Shown: positions 1-9,485, counted from the first letter of the stretch. The stretch: DNA of 64,000 nt from Nocardioides sp. YR527 (GCF_900101045.1 NZ_FNFN01000004.1:558001-622000); one strand, 5' to 3'. Program-made: numbers and translations. Notes: generated by a model from the letters alone, not told the origin.

Positions 1-885
1 CCGCCGGAACATGTGACGGACCCGGATACCGGTCGACCGGACCACGAGCAGCGGGGCAGCTGCGTGACTCCGACCGGGGAGACGGTCACCTTCGGTGTCA
101 ACGACGAGATCGGAGGTACCGGCGGCGGCCTACGAGTCTTCGCCGGGGTGCGCTGGGATCCGTTCATCATGGACGCCCGCGCAGCGCTGGCCACGATCGC
201 GACACGGAAGCTCGCCTTCACCGAGGAGGGTTCGATCTTCCTGGACGGCAAGAACGTGCTGAGCATCGTGGTCGAGATCGACTCCGGTCTGCTGCCCGGT
301 GGGATGCTCGTGGGCGTTGTCGCCGAGACCTTGACCCGCGGCGAGTTCAACGTCCGCATCGAGCGGGTCGGCCGGCCCGAGGTGAAGAACATGATGCTGG
401 CTCCGAAGGACTTCGACCAGGTCAATCGGGATCTGGAGATCCGCGATCTCTACAACATGGAGGACGCCTTCCACCTCGGGGAGTCGTACTACGGGGCATT
501 CCGGGCACGCCTGGATGCCAACCTCGCGTTCTGGGACTGCCTCGACGGCAAGCGGGACTGGCCTCTCGGAGAAGACGGGAGCCACCCGCTCACCGACCTC
601 GTCCTCGCCGACTACCTGGTCGTCGACGCCAGCTTCCCGTACGCCGAGCAGGGGTCCTTCCTCGAGATCGAGCTGGCCGCCCGACGTGGCGAGCCGCACC
701 GGACGTGCGGGGGACGGGCCTTGAACGACGACGTGATGGACGCGCTCTTCACCCAGCTCGTCAACGCGGGCCTCGGCCCCACGATCAGCGACGGCGTCGA
801 CTCCGCAAGCCGCCCGGCCACCGTCGCGTTCCCATATCTGGTCGCGGCGAACCCGGACCCGCCTGAACCTCCGGAGCACCACTGA
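1..885 (+). CDS. DUF4331-like protein (5' partial)
   Basis: The frame is open from the first base, so the gene probably begins upstream; a GTG at 13 is only an internal candidate. The segment GVRWDPFIMD near residue 50 and the following stretch on a stated substrate-like core resemble the DUF4331 family, whose members are often exported and of unknown function; this is a family guess from pattern, not from a search. There is no visible signal peptide because the N-terminus is missing. The stop is one base before the start of the DyP peroxidase gene, so the two are probably co-translated. Function unknown; a role as partner of the downstream peroxidase is only inferred from the operon. Confidence 0.6.
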   Translation, partial: PPEHVTDPDTGRPDHEQRGSCVTPTGETVTFGVNDEIGGTGGGLRVFAGVRWDPFIMDARAALATIATRKLAFTEEGSIFLDGKNVLSIVVEIDSGLLPGGMLVGVVAETLTRGEFNVRIERVGRPEVKNMMLAPKDFDQVNRDLEIRDLYNMEDAFHLGESYYGAFRARLDANLAFWDCLDGKRDWPLGEDGSHPLTDLVLADYLVVDASFPYAEQGSFLEIELAARRGEPHRTCGGRALNDDVMDALFTQLVNAGLGPTISDGVDSASRPATVAFPYLVAANPDPPEPPEHH

Positions 886-886
886 C

Positions 887-2248
887 ATGGACGAGATCTC
901 CCTCGAGCTGGACGACATCCAGTCCGGTGCGCTGTTCGAGCGCCCCTCGCCGTACGTCGGTGTCTACCTGCTGCTCAGCATCCGCGACGGCCGCGACGGC
1001 CGCGAGCTGGTCCGGCGGCTGCACCGGCTCCTCGCCTCCGCCGGCGAGGCCAGCGAGGCGGGGGAGACCTCGCTGACCGTCGCGTTCACCTACCACGGAC
1101 TGAAGGCGCTCGGCGTGCCGGAGGAGTCCCTCGACAGCTTCGCCCCCGAGTTCCGGCAGGGCATGGCGGCTCGGGCCGAGATCCTGGGCGACGTCGGTGA
1201 GAGTGGTCCCGACCACTGGGAGAAACCCCTGGGCAGCGCCGACGTGCACGTCGCCATCTCCGTCCTCGCCCCGGACGAGGACCGGCTCCGGGCTGTCGCC
1301 GACCGGGCCCGCCGAGCCCATGCCGAGCTGCCCGGGATCGAGCTCATCTGGCGCCAGGACTGCTACCAGCTCGCGACGGGACGTACGTCGTTCGGCTTCA
1401 AGGACGGCATCGGCCAACCGGCGGTCGAAGGCAGCGGCCGCCCTGCCACCGACTCGCGCGAGCCCCCGCTCAAAGCCGGAGAGATCCTCCTCGGCTACCC
1501 CGACGAGACGGGCGAGCTCGCTCCGATGCCGTTCCCTGAGGTGCTGGGGCGAAACGGGACGTACGTCGTGTTCCGCAAGCTGCACACCAAGGTGGCGGCG
1601 TACCGGTCTTATCTGCGAAGCCGGGCGCACTCGCGCGCCGAGGAGAATCTGCTCGGGGCGAAGATGGTCGGTCGCTGGCAGAGCGGCGCCCCGCTCGCGC
1701 TCGCCCCGGAACGCGACGACCCGGAGCTCGGGAGCGACCCGCTCCGCAACAACGACTTCGCCTACGGCGACGACCCGCGCGGCTTCAAGTGCCCGGTCGG
1801 TGCGCATGCGCGCCGCGCCAACCCTCGCGACGCCTTGGACCAGGAGGGCAGCGTCGACGTGCGGCTGCACCGGATGATCCGCCGCGGCACCAGCTATGGC
1901 CCGGCACTGCCCGATGGCGTGCTCGAGGACGACGGGGCCGAGCGCGGCATCATGTTCGTGTTCGCCGGTGCGCACCTGAAACGGCAGTTCGAGTTCGTGA
2001 AGACCCAATGGCTCAACGACGGGATCTTCATCGGCGCCCCGCTCGAGGCGGACCCGCTCGTCGGCCCTCACGGCGAGGCCGGGACGTTCACGATCCCGCA
2101 GCGACCGATCCGGCGCCGGCTCCAGGACCTGCCGCCGTTCGTGGTCACCCGCGGCGGCGAGTACTGCTTCGCCCCGAGCCTGAGCGCGCTGCGCTGGCTC
2201 GCGGACCTGCAACCTGACGACCCGGCAACCCAGAGAGGAAGCAGATGA
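887..2248 (+). CDS. DyP-type haem peroxidase
   Basis: Dye-decolourising peroxidases use haem and hydrogen peroxide to oxidise dyes, phenols and lignin-like compounds. The 453-residue product carries the hallmark GFKDG at residues 170-174 (catalytic Asp173), the proximal haem histidine in VGAHARRANPRD (His307) and a distal Arg-rich segment IRRGTSYG near 331-338. No Tat or Sec signal is visible, so it appears cytoplasmic or carried by a partner or encapsulin; no encapsulin gene is seen nearby. It starts one base after the stop of the DUF4331-like gene and overlaps the next start by four bases, so it sits inside an operon. Assignment to DyP is firm; subclass and substrate are not. Confidence 0.93.
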   Translation: MDEISLELDDIQSGALFERPSPYVGVYLLLSIRDGRDGRELVRRLHRLLASAGEASEAGETSLTVAFTYHGLKALGVPEESLDSFAPEFRQGMAARAEILGDVGESGPDHWEKPLGSADVHVAISVLAPDEDRLRAVADRARRAHAELPGIELIWRQDCYQLATGRTSFGFKDGIGQPAVEGSGRPATDSREPPLKAGEILLGYPDETGELAPMPFPEVLGRNGTYVVFRKLHTKVAAYRSYLRSRAHSRAEENLLGAKMVGRWQSGAPLALAPERDDPELGSDPLRNNDFAYGDDPRGFKCPVGAHARRANPRDALDQEGSVDVRLHRMIRRGTSYGPALPDGVLEDDGAERGIMFVFAGAHLKRQFEFVKTQWLNDGIFIGAPLEADPLVGPHGEAGTFTIPQRPIRRRLQDLPPFVVTRGGEYCFAPSLSALRWLADLQPDDPATQRGSR

Positions 2249-3105
2249 GCACCTCGAGCACCGACCGCTGGGCCGCACTCGACTTCGCCCCACCGGCCCC
2301 CGACATCGAGGAGACCGAACCGCCGGTCCTCCTCGACTATCTCTCCGACGGAAGCGTCGCCCGGATCACTCTCAACCGTCCTCACGCCGACAATGCGATC
2401 TCGACCGAGATGGGCGCCCGGCTGACCGAGGCCGTCGAGGAGATCGCGGTGCGAACCGGCGTACGTGTCGTCATCCTGACGGGTGCCGGGGACCGCGCGT
2501 TCTCGGTCGGTAGCGACCTGCGACAGCGCAAGGCGATGACCAAGGAGGACTGGCTGCGTCAGCGCCAGGCCTTCGACCGCACCCTGTACACCGTGCGTCA
2601 GCTGCGCAAGCCGATCTTCGCCGCGGTCAACGGCATCGCGTACGGCGGAGGTTGCGAGCTGGCGCAGAGCACCGACTTCATCATCGCCTCGACCACCGCG
2701 AGGTTCGGCCAGCCCGAGGCGATGCTCGGCCTGGCGGCCGGGGGCGGCTCGCCGGCGCTGCTGCCTCGCCTGCTGCCGCGCGGCAAGGCGTTGCAGATGC
2801 TGATGACCGGCGATCCGGTCTCCTCGGCGGAGGCGTACCGGCTGGGCATGGTCAACGAGCTGCACGAACCCGGCGACCTCGCCTCAGCGGCGCTGGGCAT
2901 CGCGGAGAAGATCGCCGGGAACTCGCCGACCGCGGTCCAGGCGGTGAAGCGGGCGGTGCACCTGGGTGAGGGGCAGCCGATCGAGGAGGCCGTCGCGATC
3001 ATGATGGATGCCCACTGGCGCTCCGCGGTCCACCCCGACCGGGTCGAGGGCATCGGCGCCTTCAACGACGGCCGCGAACCCACCTTCGCCGACTCCGACT
3101 TCTGA
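2245..3105 (+). CDS. enoyl-CoA hydratase/isomerase family protein
   Basis: Crotonase-fold enzyme of 286 residues acting on acyl-CoA thioesters. The oxyanion-hole segments are visible as FSVGSDL and YGGGCELA, and both positions of the classical hydratase Glu pair are occupied (GGGCE and GQPEAMLG). An N-terminal extension of about 40 residues precedes the core. ATG at 2245 overlaps the peroxidase stop by four bases, indicating translational coupling. A crotonase between a DyP peroxidase and a molybdenum oxidoreductase is an unusual context and gives no substrate. Could be a hydratase, isomerase or ring-cleaving crotonase. Confidence 0.88.
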   Translation: MSTSSTDRWAALDFAPPAPDIEETEPPVLLDYLSDGSVARITLNRPHADNAISTEMGARLTEAVEEIAVRTGVRVVILTGAGDRAFSVGSDLRQRKAMTKEDWLRQRQAFDRTLYTVRQLRKPIFAAVNGIAYGGGCELAQSTDFIIASTTARFGQPEAMLGLAAGGGSPALLPRLLPRGKALQMLMTGDPVSSAEAYRLGMVNELHEPGDLASAALGIAEKIAGNSPTAVQAVKRAVHLGEGQPIEEAVAIMMDAHWRSAVHPDRVEGIGAFNDGREPTFADSDF

Positions 3106-3142
3106 CCCGATACGCGATCCGCCCCAAGGAGGATGAACCACC

Positions 3143-4225
3143 ATGACCGTTGCCGATGAGCTCGAGGCGGCCCGCGCCGCGCTGGTGATGATCAACCCCG
3201 CGCCGTACAACGCCGAGGCGCCGCCGGCCGGCCTGACCACGGACGTCACTCCGACCGAGCTCCACTACGTGCGCAGCAACTTCGCGGTGCCCGACCACGA
3301 CGGCACCCTCGAGATCGGCGGCGCGGTCGGCAAGCCCACGACTCTGACGCTCGAGGACCTTCGTGCGATGCCCGCCTACGACCGCACGGTCACCCTCGAG
3401 TGCGCCGGCAACGGCCGTCTGGAGATGAGGCCGCTGCCGACCGGGGAGCCGTGGGGCGACTTCGCCGTCTCCACGGCGCGGTGGACCGGAGCCCTGCTCC
3501 ACGACGTCCTCGCGAAGGTCCAGCCGGCGGTCGACGGGGTCGAGCTCCTCGCCACCGGCGCCGACCACGGGCCCTACCACCTGCAGGCGGTCCTTCCGGA
3601 GACCGACCAGGACGACCTCACCTTCACCCGCGCGCTGCCTCTGGCGCAGGCCACCGACCCCGACTCCGGGATCCTCATCGCCTACGAGATGAACGGCCGG
3701 CCCCTCGGAGGTGACCACGGCGCCCCGTTCCGGCTGATCGTCCCGCACTGGTACGCCGTCGCGTCGGTGAAGTGGCTCCGACGCCTCGACGTCCTCACCG
3801 AGCCGTACACCGGAGAGTTCCAGACCGGTCACTACATCTACGAATGGCCCGACCGGCCCCATGAGCCGGTGACTCTCATGCGGGTCCGCGCGCGCATCAC
3901 CGACCCCAGGCCTGGCTCGGTCCTCACCCGTGACGTCTGCACCGTCCGTGGGAAGGCGTGGTCAGGAACCGGTCCGGTCACGAAGGTCGAGGTCAGCCTC
4001 ACGGGAGAGGGCGACTGGCAGCCGGCTCAGCTCGAGCCGGCCGCCCCGGGCGACTTCGGGTGGCAGGACTGGAGGTTCACCTGGGACGGGATCGGCGTCG
4101 GCCGGCACACCCTTCGGGCCAGAGCGACCGACGCCGCCGGGAACGTACAGCCCGACGTACCGCCGTGGAACCGCCTGGGCTACGGGAACAACGCGATCGA
4201 AGTCATCTACGTCGACCGCCATTAG
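3143..4225 (+). CDS. sulfite oxidase-type molybdopterin oxidoreductase
   Basis: A 360-residue protein of the sulfite oxidase family. The molybdenum-ligand cysteine lies in LECAGNGR (Cys87), the molybdopterin domain runs to about residue 235, and the C-terminal Mo-co dimerisation (Ig-like) domain ends with the WNRLGYGNNA signature. There is no haem domain, no Tat signal and no membrane segment, so electrons must pass to a separate acceptor, and the location appears cytoplasmic. The ribosome site AAGGAGG (about 3126-3132) precedes ATG 3143 and the gene follows the crotonase by 37 bases. Substrate unknown: sulfite is only one possibility in this family. Confidence 0.9.
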   Translation: MTVADELEAARAALVMINPAPYNAEAPPAGLTTDVTPTELHYVRSNFAVPDHDGTLEIGGAVGKPTTLTLEDLRAMPAYDRTVTLECAGNGRLEMRPLPTGEPWGDFAVSTARWTGALLHDVLAKVQPAVDGVELLATGADHGPYHLQAVLPETDQDDLTFTRALPLAQATDPDSGILIAYEMNGRPLGGDHGAPFRLIVPHWYAVASVKWLRRLDVLTEPYTGEFQTGHYIYEWPDRPHEPVTLMRVRARITDPRPGSVLTRDVCTVRGKAWSGTGPVTKVEVSLTGEGDWQPAQLEPAAPGDFGWQDWRFTWDGIGVGRHTLRARATDAAGNVQPDVPPWNRLGYGNNAIEVIYVDRH

Positions 4226-5148
4226 ACGAGCTCGGCGTGGCGGAGGAAGAGGCACTCCATCGCCACCTGCGCGGCGAGGCTCGCGGTGATGCCCAGGTGG
4301 TCGTGCGGCGGGCTGACGGTGTTGATGTCGAAGGCCGCGAACTCGAGCCCGCGCAGTCCGCGCAGGATCGTCAGCCCCTCGCGTACGGTGATGCCGCCCC
4401 AGGACGGGGTGACGACGCCGGGCGAGACCGAGGGGTCGAAGACGTCCATGTCCCAGCAGAGGTAGATCGGCACACCGGCGAGCCGCTCCCGGAGGCGGGC
4501 GACGAGCGCGGGGATCCCCATCGCGACGATCCGGTCCATCGTGATCACCTCGTAGCCGAGATCGGTCGCCACGCCGACGATGCCGGGGCGCCCGTCGTAG
4601 GCGGTGTCGCGCATCCCGACGTGCAGGGACCCGGCCGGATCGATGAGTCCCTCGCGGACCGCGTGCACGAATGTGTTGGCGTTGTTGTACTCGTAGGGGT
4701 AGATGCCCTCGTAGGCGTCGGTGTGGGCGTCGAAGTGGAGCACCGCGAACTCGCGCCCGAGGGTCTTCTTGAGCGCGCGCAGCTGCGGCAGCGTCACGGC
4801 GCCGTCGCCACCGAAGGTCAGTGGGGTCGCGCCGGCGGCGAGGATCGCGGCGACTCCGGCCTCGACCGCGTCGAAGCTCTGCTCGACGTTGCCCGGCAGC
4901 ACCTTCGCATCGCCCGTGTCGACGACGCCGAGCTCGCCCAGCAGGTCGACGTCGAAGCCGTCCAGGTGCTCGGCGACGAGGGCGGAGTGGGTGCGTACGT
5001 GGGCCGGGCCCGAGCGCGCGCCGACCCGGGTCGGGTGGTAGCCCATGTCGAAGGGCACGCCCATGACGGCGACCGAGCTGGTTGCGTCCGCCGGGCGGGC
5101 GGGAACCCCGAAGAGGGTGCCGACGGGAGCGAGCGAGGCGTTGTCCAT
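4222..5148 (-). CDS. arginase/agmatinase-family protein with atypical active site
   Basis: Ureohydrolase fold, 308 residues. Two metal motifs are clear: FDAHTDAYEG and WDMDVFDPSVSPGV. The usual GGDHS motif, whose His is a manganese ligand, reads GGDGA, and the usual region ending in E-V-N-P, whose Glu contacts the guanidinium group, reads NTVSP. The HGT substrate loop also reads NNANTF. The protein therefore keeps the scaffold and most Mn aspartates but lacks residues expected of arginase, agmatinase or guanidinase. Its stop overlaps the stop of the convergent molybdenum enzyme gene. It may be a ureohydrolase with a different substrate or metal centre, or a non-catalytic relative. Confidence 0.85.
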   Translation of the reverse strand: MDNASLAPVGTLFGVPARPADATSSVAVMGVPFDMGYHPTRVGARSGPAHVRTHSALVAEHLDGFDVDLLGELGVVDTGDAKVLPGNVEQSFDAVEAGVAAILAAGATPLTFGGDGAVTLPQLRALKKTLGREFAVLHFDAHTDAYEGIYPYEYNNANTFVHAVREGLIDPAGSLHVGMRDTAYDGRPGIVGVATDLGYEVITMDRIVAMGIPALVARLRERLAGVPIYLCWDMDVFDPSVSPGVVTPSWGGITVREGLTILRGLRGLEFAAFDINTVSPPHDHLGITASLAAQVAMECLFLRHAELV

Positions 5149-5185
5149 GCGCTCAGCATGTCAGGACCAGCTCTCGACCCGCCGC

Positions 5186-7732
5186 TCACCTTCGGCGGGG
5201 TTTGTTCGTACGCGCGGTGGCTGGTGCGCTGCGGGGATCCTCCGGCCAGGCGTGCTTGGGGTAGCGCCCGCGCAAATCAGCACGAACGCCGGGGTAGCCG
5301 TTGTCCCAGAAGGACTCCAGGTCTGCCGTGACGGCTGCGGGGCGTCGCGCGGGGGAGAGCAGATGCAGCAGGAGCGGGACCTGGCCGTCCGCGAGGGCCG
5401 GCGCTGCGGTCCAGCCGAAGACCTCTTGGATTCGCACAGCGAGCACCGGTTGTTCGGCGGAGTAGTCGACCCGCACTCTCGACCCACTGGGGACCTGCAC
5501 CCGCTCAGGAGCCAGATCGTCCAGCCTGCCTGCCTGCGGCCACGGCACCATCGCCCGCAGCGCGGCAGCCACGTCGACGCGACGAAGATCCTGGGCCGAG
5601 CGAACCCGCGCCAGCTGGGGCCCGAGCCACGACTGGAGGTTCTGCGTCAGTGCCACGTCGCTCACATCGGGCCACGGGTCGCCGAGCGCACGGTGCAGGA
5701 AGTCAAGGCGGGCGCGCAGCGCCGTCGCCGCCTCCGACCAGGCGAAGAGAGCGATTCCCTCGCTCGCCACCGCCTCTCGGATCGCGCCGGTCACGGCGTC
5801 GGCCGGTGGATCGCTGAGCGGTACGGAGCGGAGCTCGATCGCGCCCAGCAGCGTACGTCGGCGAGCCAGCACCCTCCCTTCGGTCCAGGTGACCTCGTCC
5901 ACCTCGGTCCACAGGGACCCGGCCGCCTCCAGCGCGAGGTCCTCGGTGAGCGGGGCCGCCGCTCGGATCCGGGCGTCACGTTGCCTGGGCCGCCGCTCCG
6001 CGTCTCCGACCGCGAGCCACTCCAGTCCGACCAAGGGCCCCGGGGCACGCGGGTCGAGCGCCGCGCCCGTCCCAGACGCCATCAGGTAGCTCGGGGCACT
6101 CGAACGCTTGCGCGCAATCCGGTCCGGATGCGCCAGCGCCACCACCAGCCCCACCGCCACGTCATCGGTGAGTGCTCGGGCTGCGTGGGTATGGTCCGAC
6201 GCGCTGCTCCGGCCGCCCGTGGGGCCCTGCTTCTCGACGATCTTCTCCAGGCGGGTGGCCTGGCTGCGCCACGAGCCCGCGCGCTGGTTGCCACGGAGCG
6301 ACCGAAGCGCAGCAACCAGGTCCCCGCCGGGAGCGCGTACGTCATCGCTCAGCATCGCGACCACCTCTGAGGCCCGCCTGGCCCCGACGAGACCAGCCCC
6401 GTCGATGAGGGCACGCGCCAGCCTGGGGTCGGCCGGCACGCCAGCGATCACCCGGCCCCGCGAGGTGGCTCTCCCGTCGGCGGTCATCGCCCCCAGATCC
6501 ACCAGCACGTCCTTGGCCGCCGCCATCGCGTGCACCGGCGGCTGGTCGAGCAGCGCCAGGTCCTGTACTTCCTGACTGCCCCAGCACGCCACCTCCAAGG
6601 CGAAGGCCGTCAGGTCGGCGGTCGCGATCTCGGGCTCCGGGTGCGCGGCCAGGTGCGCGTGCTCCGCCTCGGACCAACAGCGCAGCACGGCGCCCGGCCC
6701 CAGCCGGCCGGCCCGACCCGCCCGCTGCTCGGCCGCTGCCCGGCTCACCGCGACTGTGACCAGAGAAGCCAGTCCGCGACGGTGATCGGTGCGCGGCTCG
6801 CGTGAGAATCCGGCATCCACCACGACACGTACGCCGGGCACCGTCAGCGAAGACTCGGCGACCGCGGTCGAGACGATCACTCGTCGGCGCGGGCCCTCGG
6901 TGAGCGCACGATCCTGCTCGGCGCCGGACAGCCGTCCGTGCAGGGCGTGCACGGCCGCCTCCACGCCGGCAAGGCGGCGTACGATCGCCTCGACCTCCGC
7001 GACACCCGGCACGAAGACCAGGACGTCACCCTCGTGCTCGACGAGCGCACGACGTACGGTCGCTGCGACATGGTCGTGAAAGCCCGGGGTGATGCCCCGG
7101 TCGTCGGTGCGGCGCACCCCAGCAGGCAGCGGGCACCAGACCGCTCGGACCGGGTGTAGAGCACCCAGGACGCGGATCACCGGAGCGGTGTCGACCCCAC
7201 CGAGCAGCGCGGCGGTCCGTTCGGCCTCGATGGTGGCCGACATCGCCACCAGGGACAGGTCCTCACGCAGGTGGGCCCGGACGTCGATGAGCAGCGCCAG
7301 GGTCAGGTCGGCGTCGAGGTGGCGCTCGTGTACTTCGTCCAGCACGACGGCACCGACGCCGACCAACTCGGGATCGTGCTGTATCCGCCGGAGCAGCACG
7401 CCGGTCGTGACGATCTCGACACGGGTACGTCGACTGGTGCGTCGGTCCCCGCGCACGGAGTATCCGACCGTTTCGCCAACCGGTTCGCCCAGCAGGTGCG
7501 CCAGCCGACGGGCCGCAGCACGGGCTGCGATGCGGCTGGGCTGCGTGACGAGGACCCGTCCGGCGACGACCTCGGCGACCGCCGGCGGGACCAAGGTCGT
7601 CTTGCCGGTGCCCGGCGGTGCGTGGACCACCGCGACTCCGCGGGCACGAAGCGCCTCGTCGAGAGCGGCCAAGCCGGCGGTGACCGGGAGATCGGGCGGC
7701 GCGGCGAGCAGATTGCGCAGAGGGTCGGACAC
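5186..7732 (-). CDS. hrpB: ATP-dependent RNA helicase HrpB
   Basis: DEAH-box helicase of 848 residues, matching the usual HrpB length. Walker A is APPGTGKTTL near residue 43, the DEAH-type motif is VLDEVHERH, motif III is SATIE and motif VI is QRAGRAGRLGPG; the long C-terminal HrpB-specific region ends with the WPEDPRSA segment. In other bacteria HrpB is an accessory RNA helicase of unclear role. It starts at ATG 7732, 19 bases downstream of the SNF2-like gene on the same strand, so the two may be co-transcribed. Family assignment is firm. Confidence 0.93.
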   Translation of the reverse strand: MSDPLRNLLAAPPDLPVTAGLAALDEALRARGVAVVHAPPGTGKTTLVPPAVAEVVAGRVLVTQPSRIAARAAARRLAHLLGEPVGETVGYSVRGDRRTSRRTRVEIVTTGVLLRRIQHDPELVGVGAVVLDEVHERHLDADLTLALLIDVRAHLREDLSLVAMSATIEAERTAALLGGVDTAPVIRVLGALHPVRAVWCPLPAGVRRTDDRGITPGFHDHVAATVRRALVEHEGDVLVFVPGVAEVEAIVRRLAGVEAAVHALHGRLSGAEQDRALTEGPRRRVIVSTAVAESSLTVPGVRVVVDAGFSREPRTDHRRGLASLVTVAVSRAAAEQRAGRAGRLGPGAVLRCWSEAEHAHLAAHPEPEIATADLTAFALEVACWGSQEVQDLALLDQPPVHAMAAAKDVLVDLGAMTADGRATSRGRVIAGVPADPRLARALIDGAGLVGARRASEVVAMLSDDVRAPGGDLVAALRSLRGNQRAGSWRSQATRLEKIVEKQGPTGGRSSASDHTHAARALTDDVAVGLVVALAHPDRIARKRSSAPSYLMASGTGAALDPRAPGPLVGLEWLAVGDAERRPRQRDARIRAAAPLTEDLALEAAGSLWTEVDEVTWTEGRVLARRRTLLGAIELRSVPLSDPPADAVTGAIREAVASEGIALFAWSEAATALRARLDFLHRALGDPWPDVSDVALTQNLQSWLGPQLARVRSAQDLRRVDVAAALRAMVPWPQAGRLDDLAPERVQVPSGSRVRVDYSAEQPVLAVRIQEVFGWTAAPALADGQVPLLLHLLSPARRPAAVTADLESFWDNGYPGVRADLRGRYPKHAWPEDPRSAPATARTNKPRRR

Positions 7733-7751
7733 TCCTGCAGTGTGCCTGAGG

Positions 7752-9485
7752 TCAGGCGCCGTCCTCGGTCAGGGTCGTGGAGGGAAGCCAGTCGGCGCCG
7801 AGGAGCTGGGCGAGGGCGGTGAGGCCGGTGGTGTCGCTTCCCACGGTGGCAGAGGCCGCAGCGATCCGCTCGACCATCACCCTGCCGACCTGCTCCTCGA
7901 CGGTGCCCTCGGCGTAGGCGATGTGCCACGGCGAGAGCTGGTGGTCGCGGTGGGTGCGGCCGGTCACCTGCCGTCCGGCGATACCCGAGAAGCGAGCCTG
8001 GTGGAAGACGCCGACCCGCGGCTCGCTGCTCGCCCGGCGACCGTCGGCGAGGGTTTCGCCGGCGTGCAGGCTGATCGAGGCGACCGTGGTGAAGACGCAG
8101 ACCTTCGCCTGCCCGGTCTGGAACCGGAGCCGTTCGGCCTCTGCGTCGAATCGGTCGCGGCCGTAGATCGTGGCGACCTCGAGGCCGGACTCACGCAGCC
8201 GGTCGGCGATCGGGTCGGCGGCGGTCGCGACGAACTCGACCGAGCACGCCACCTGTCGCTCGGCTTCGACCTGCTGGACGATCCAGGCGACCGTGGAATC
8301 GACGCGTATCAGCCCGGCCTTCTGCCGGAAGCGCAGCAGCGCTGCCCGCCCCTTTGTGACATTGCGGCCACGCCGGGCGATGTCCATCTCGCGGCAGAAC
8401 TCTCCCCATTCGGCCTCGTACGCCGCCCGCTCCGACGGCGTGAGTGCCACCGGCATGCCGGAGATCGGCACCGGCCCCCACGGCGCCGCGCGGTGCAGCA
8501 TCGCGGGCGGCCGCTCGTCCTCGAGCCAGCCGCGTACCAGTTTGAGGTCCGCGGCGCGCCGCGCCGGGTCGGTGGTCCACGTTGCGCCGTAGCGTCCCCG
8601 CTCGACCCCGACGCCGTTGCGCTCGAGCGCGGTGGCGAACGTTGCGCCGGGTTGGGTCGCCGAGGTCCATTCCTGCATCGGCTCGCCGAGGACCTGTGCA
8701 TAGGCCGGGGCGAGGTATGGCAGGTCGAGCGGCGTGTGTCCGGGCGTCGCGGTCGTCGCGATGACGAAGGGTGCCTTGTCGTGCGGCCGCCCGTGGCCCG
8801 AGATCCGCGCCCAGAGCTTCCACCGTTTCGTCGTCGTACGTCGCAGCGCATGGGCCTCGTCCGCGATGATGACGTCCCACGCGTGATCCTTGACCTTCTC
8901 CAGGCGGTCCCAGGTGATCACGACCCATTCGAGACCGCCGTCGCCCAGCGCCGTGATCGTGCGGCACCAGTGGCCGATCGTGATCGCGGCGGGACGGTCG
9001 GCTACGACCAGCACCCGTCGCGCACCGCGGAGGTCGCCGACCGCCGTCGCCCCGAGGACCGCCGAGATCGTCTTGCCCACGCCGGGCTCATCGGCCAGCA
9101 GGAACAGCCGTCCGCCCGCGGTAGCGCGCGCCGCGATAGCGTCAGCAGCCTCGTACTGGATCTGCCGCGGCTCGAGCGCGTCGGTCGCCCAGAGGCTCTG
9201 CGTCGGAATGTCGGGATTGAGGGTGCTCTCGATGAACCGACCGAGCGTGTATGGACCCGGAACGTAGGGCGCGAGATGCGCCGGCACAGCGCGCCCGACG
9301 TACAGATGGGTCTTGACCCCCGGGTGCCACGTGGCGCCCTCGACCTGGGTGCCGTAAGGGACGTCGAGCACCCACAGCCGCTCGCCCGGACCGACGGCCG
9401 GCAACGGCCGCTTCGGTTGTCGCGTCCCGCTCCGGCGCGGACGCCCGCCGCGGCGACGAGCACTGGATCGGCGAGGACTGGCCAC
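7752..9485 (-). CDS. SNF2-like DNA/RNA translocase (DEAH type)
   Basis: 577-residue superfamily-2 protein. The N-terminal tail is short and very basic (Arg-rich, residues 1-30), followed by a small unique domain, then a Walker A variant ADEPGVGKT, Walker B IIADEAHALRR, and a C-terminal helicase domain with the motif VI-like RQVTGRTHRD. The order matches SNF2/RapA-type ATPases, which move along DNA rather than unwind it. No nuclease or methylase domain is fused and none is encoded next to it, so a restriction or defence role cannot be claimed. It lies just upstream of hrpB on the same strand. Confidence 0.8.
   Translation of the reverse strand: MASPRRSSARRRGGRPRRSGTRQPKRPLPAVGPGERLWVLDVPYGTQVEGATWHPGVKTHLYVGRAVPAHLAPYVPGPYTLGRFIESTLNPDIPTQSLWATDALEPRQIQYEAADAIAARATAGGRLFLLADEPGVGKTISAVLGATAVGDLRGARRVLVVADRPAAITIGHWCRTITALGDGGLEWVVITWDRLEKVKDHAWDVIIADEAHALRRTTTKRWKLWARISGHGRPHDKAPFVIATTATPGHTPLDLPYLAPAYAQVLGEPMQEWTSATQPGATFATALERNGVGVERGRYGATWTTDPARRAADLKLVRGWLEDERPPAMLHRAAPWGPVPISGMPVALTPSERAAYEAEWGEFCREMDIARRGRNVTKGRAALLRFRQKAGLIRVDSTVAWIVQQVEAERQVACSVEFVATAADPIADRLRESGLEVATIYGRDRFDAEAERLRFQTGQAKVCVFTTVASISLHAGETLADGRRASSEPRVGVFHQARFSGIAGRQVTGRTHRDHQLSPWHIAYAEGTVEEQVGRVMVERIAAASATVGSDTTGLTALAQLLGADWLPSTTLTEDGA

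Noticed and set aside
785..2293. Long minus-strand open frame opposite the DyP peroxidase gene
   Set aside because: Its Arg/Ala/Gly/Val-rich content and lack of any motif fit the antisense shadow of a GC-rich gene; the plus-strand gene has all DyP motifs.
3958..5331. Long plus-strand open frame across the molybdenum enzyme and ureohydrolase genes
   Set aside because: It is the shadow of real genes in other frames and has no domain pattern.
7752..9485. Restriction or phage-defence helicase
   Set aside because: No nuclease, methylase or other defence gene is fused or adjacent.
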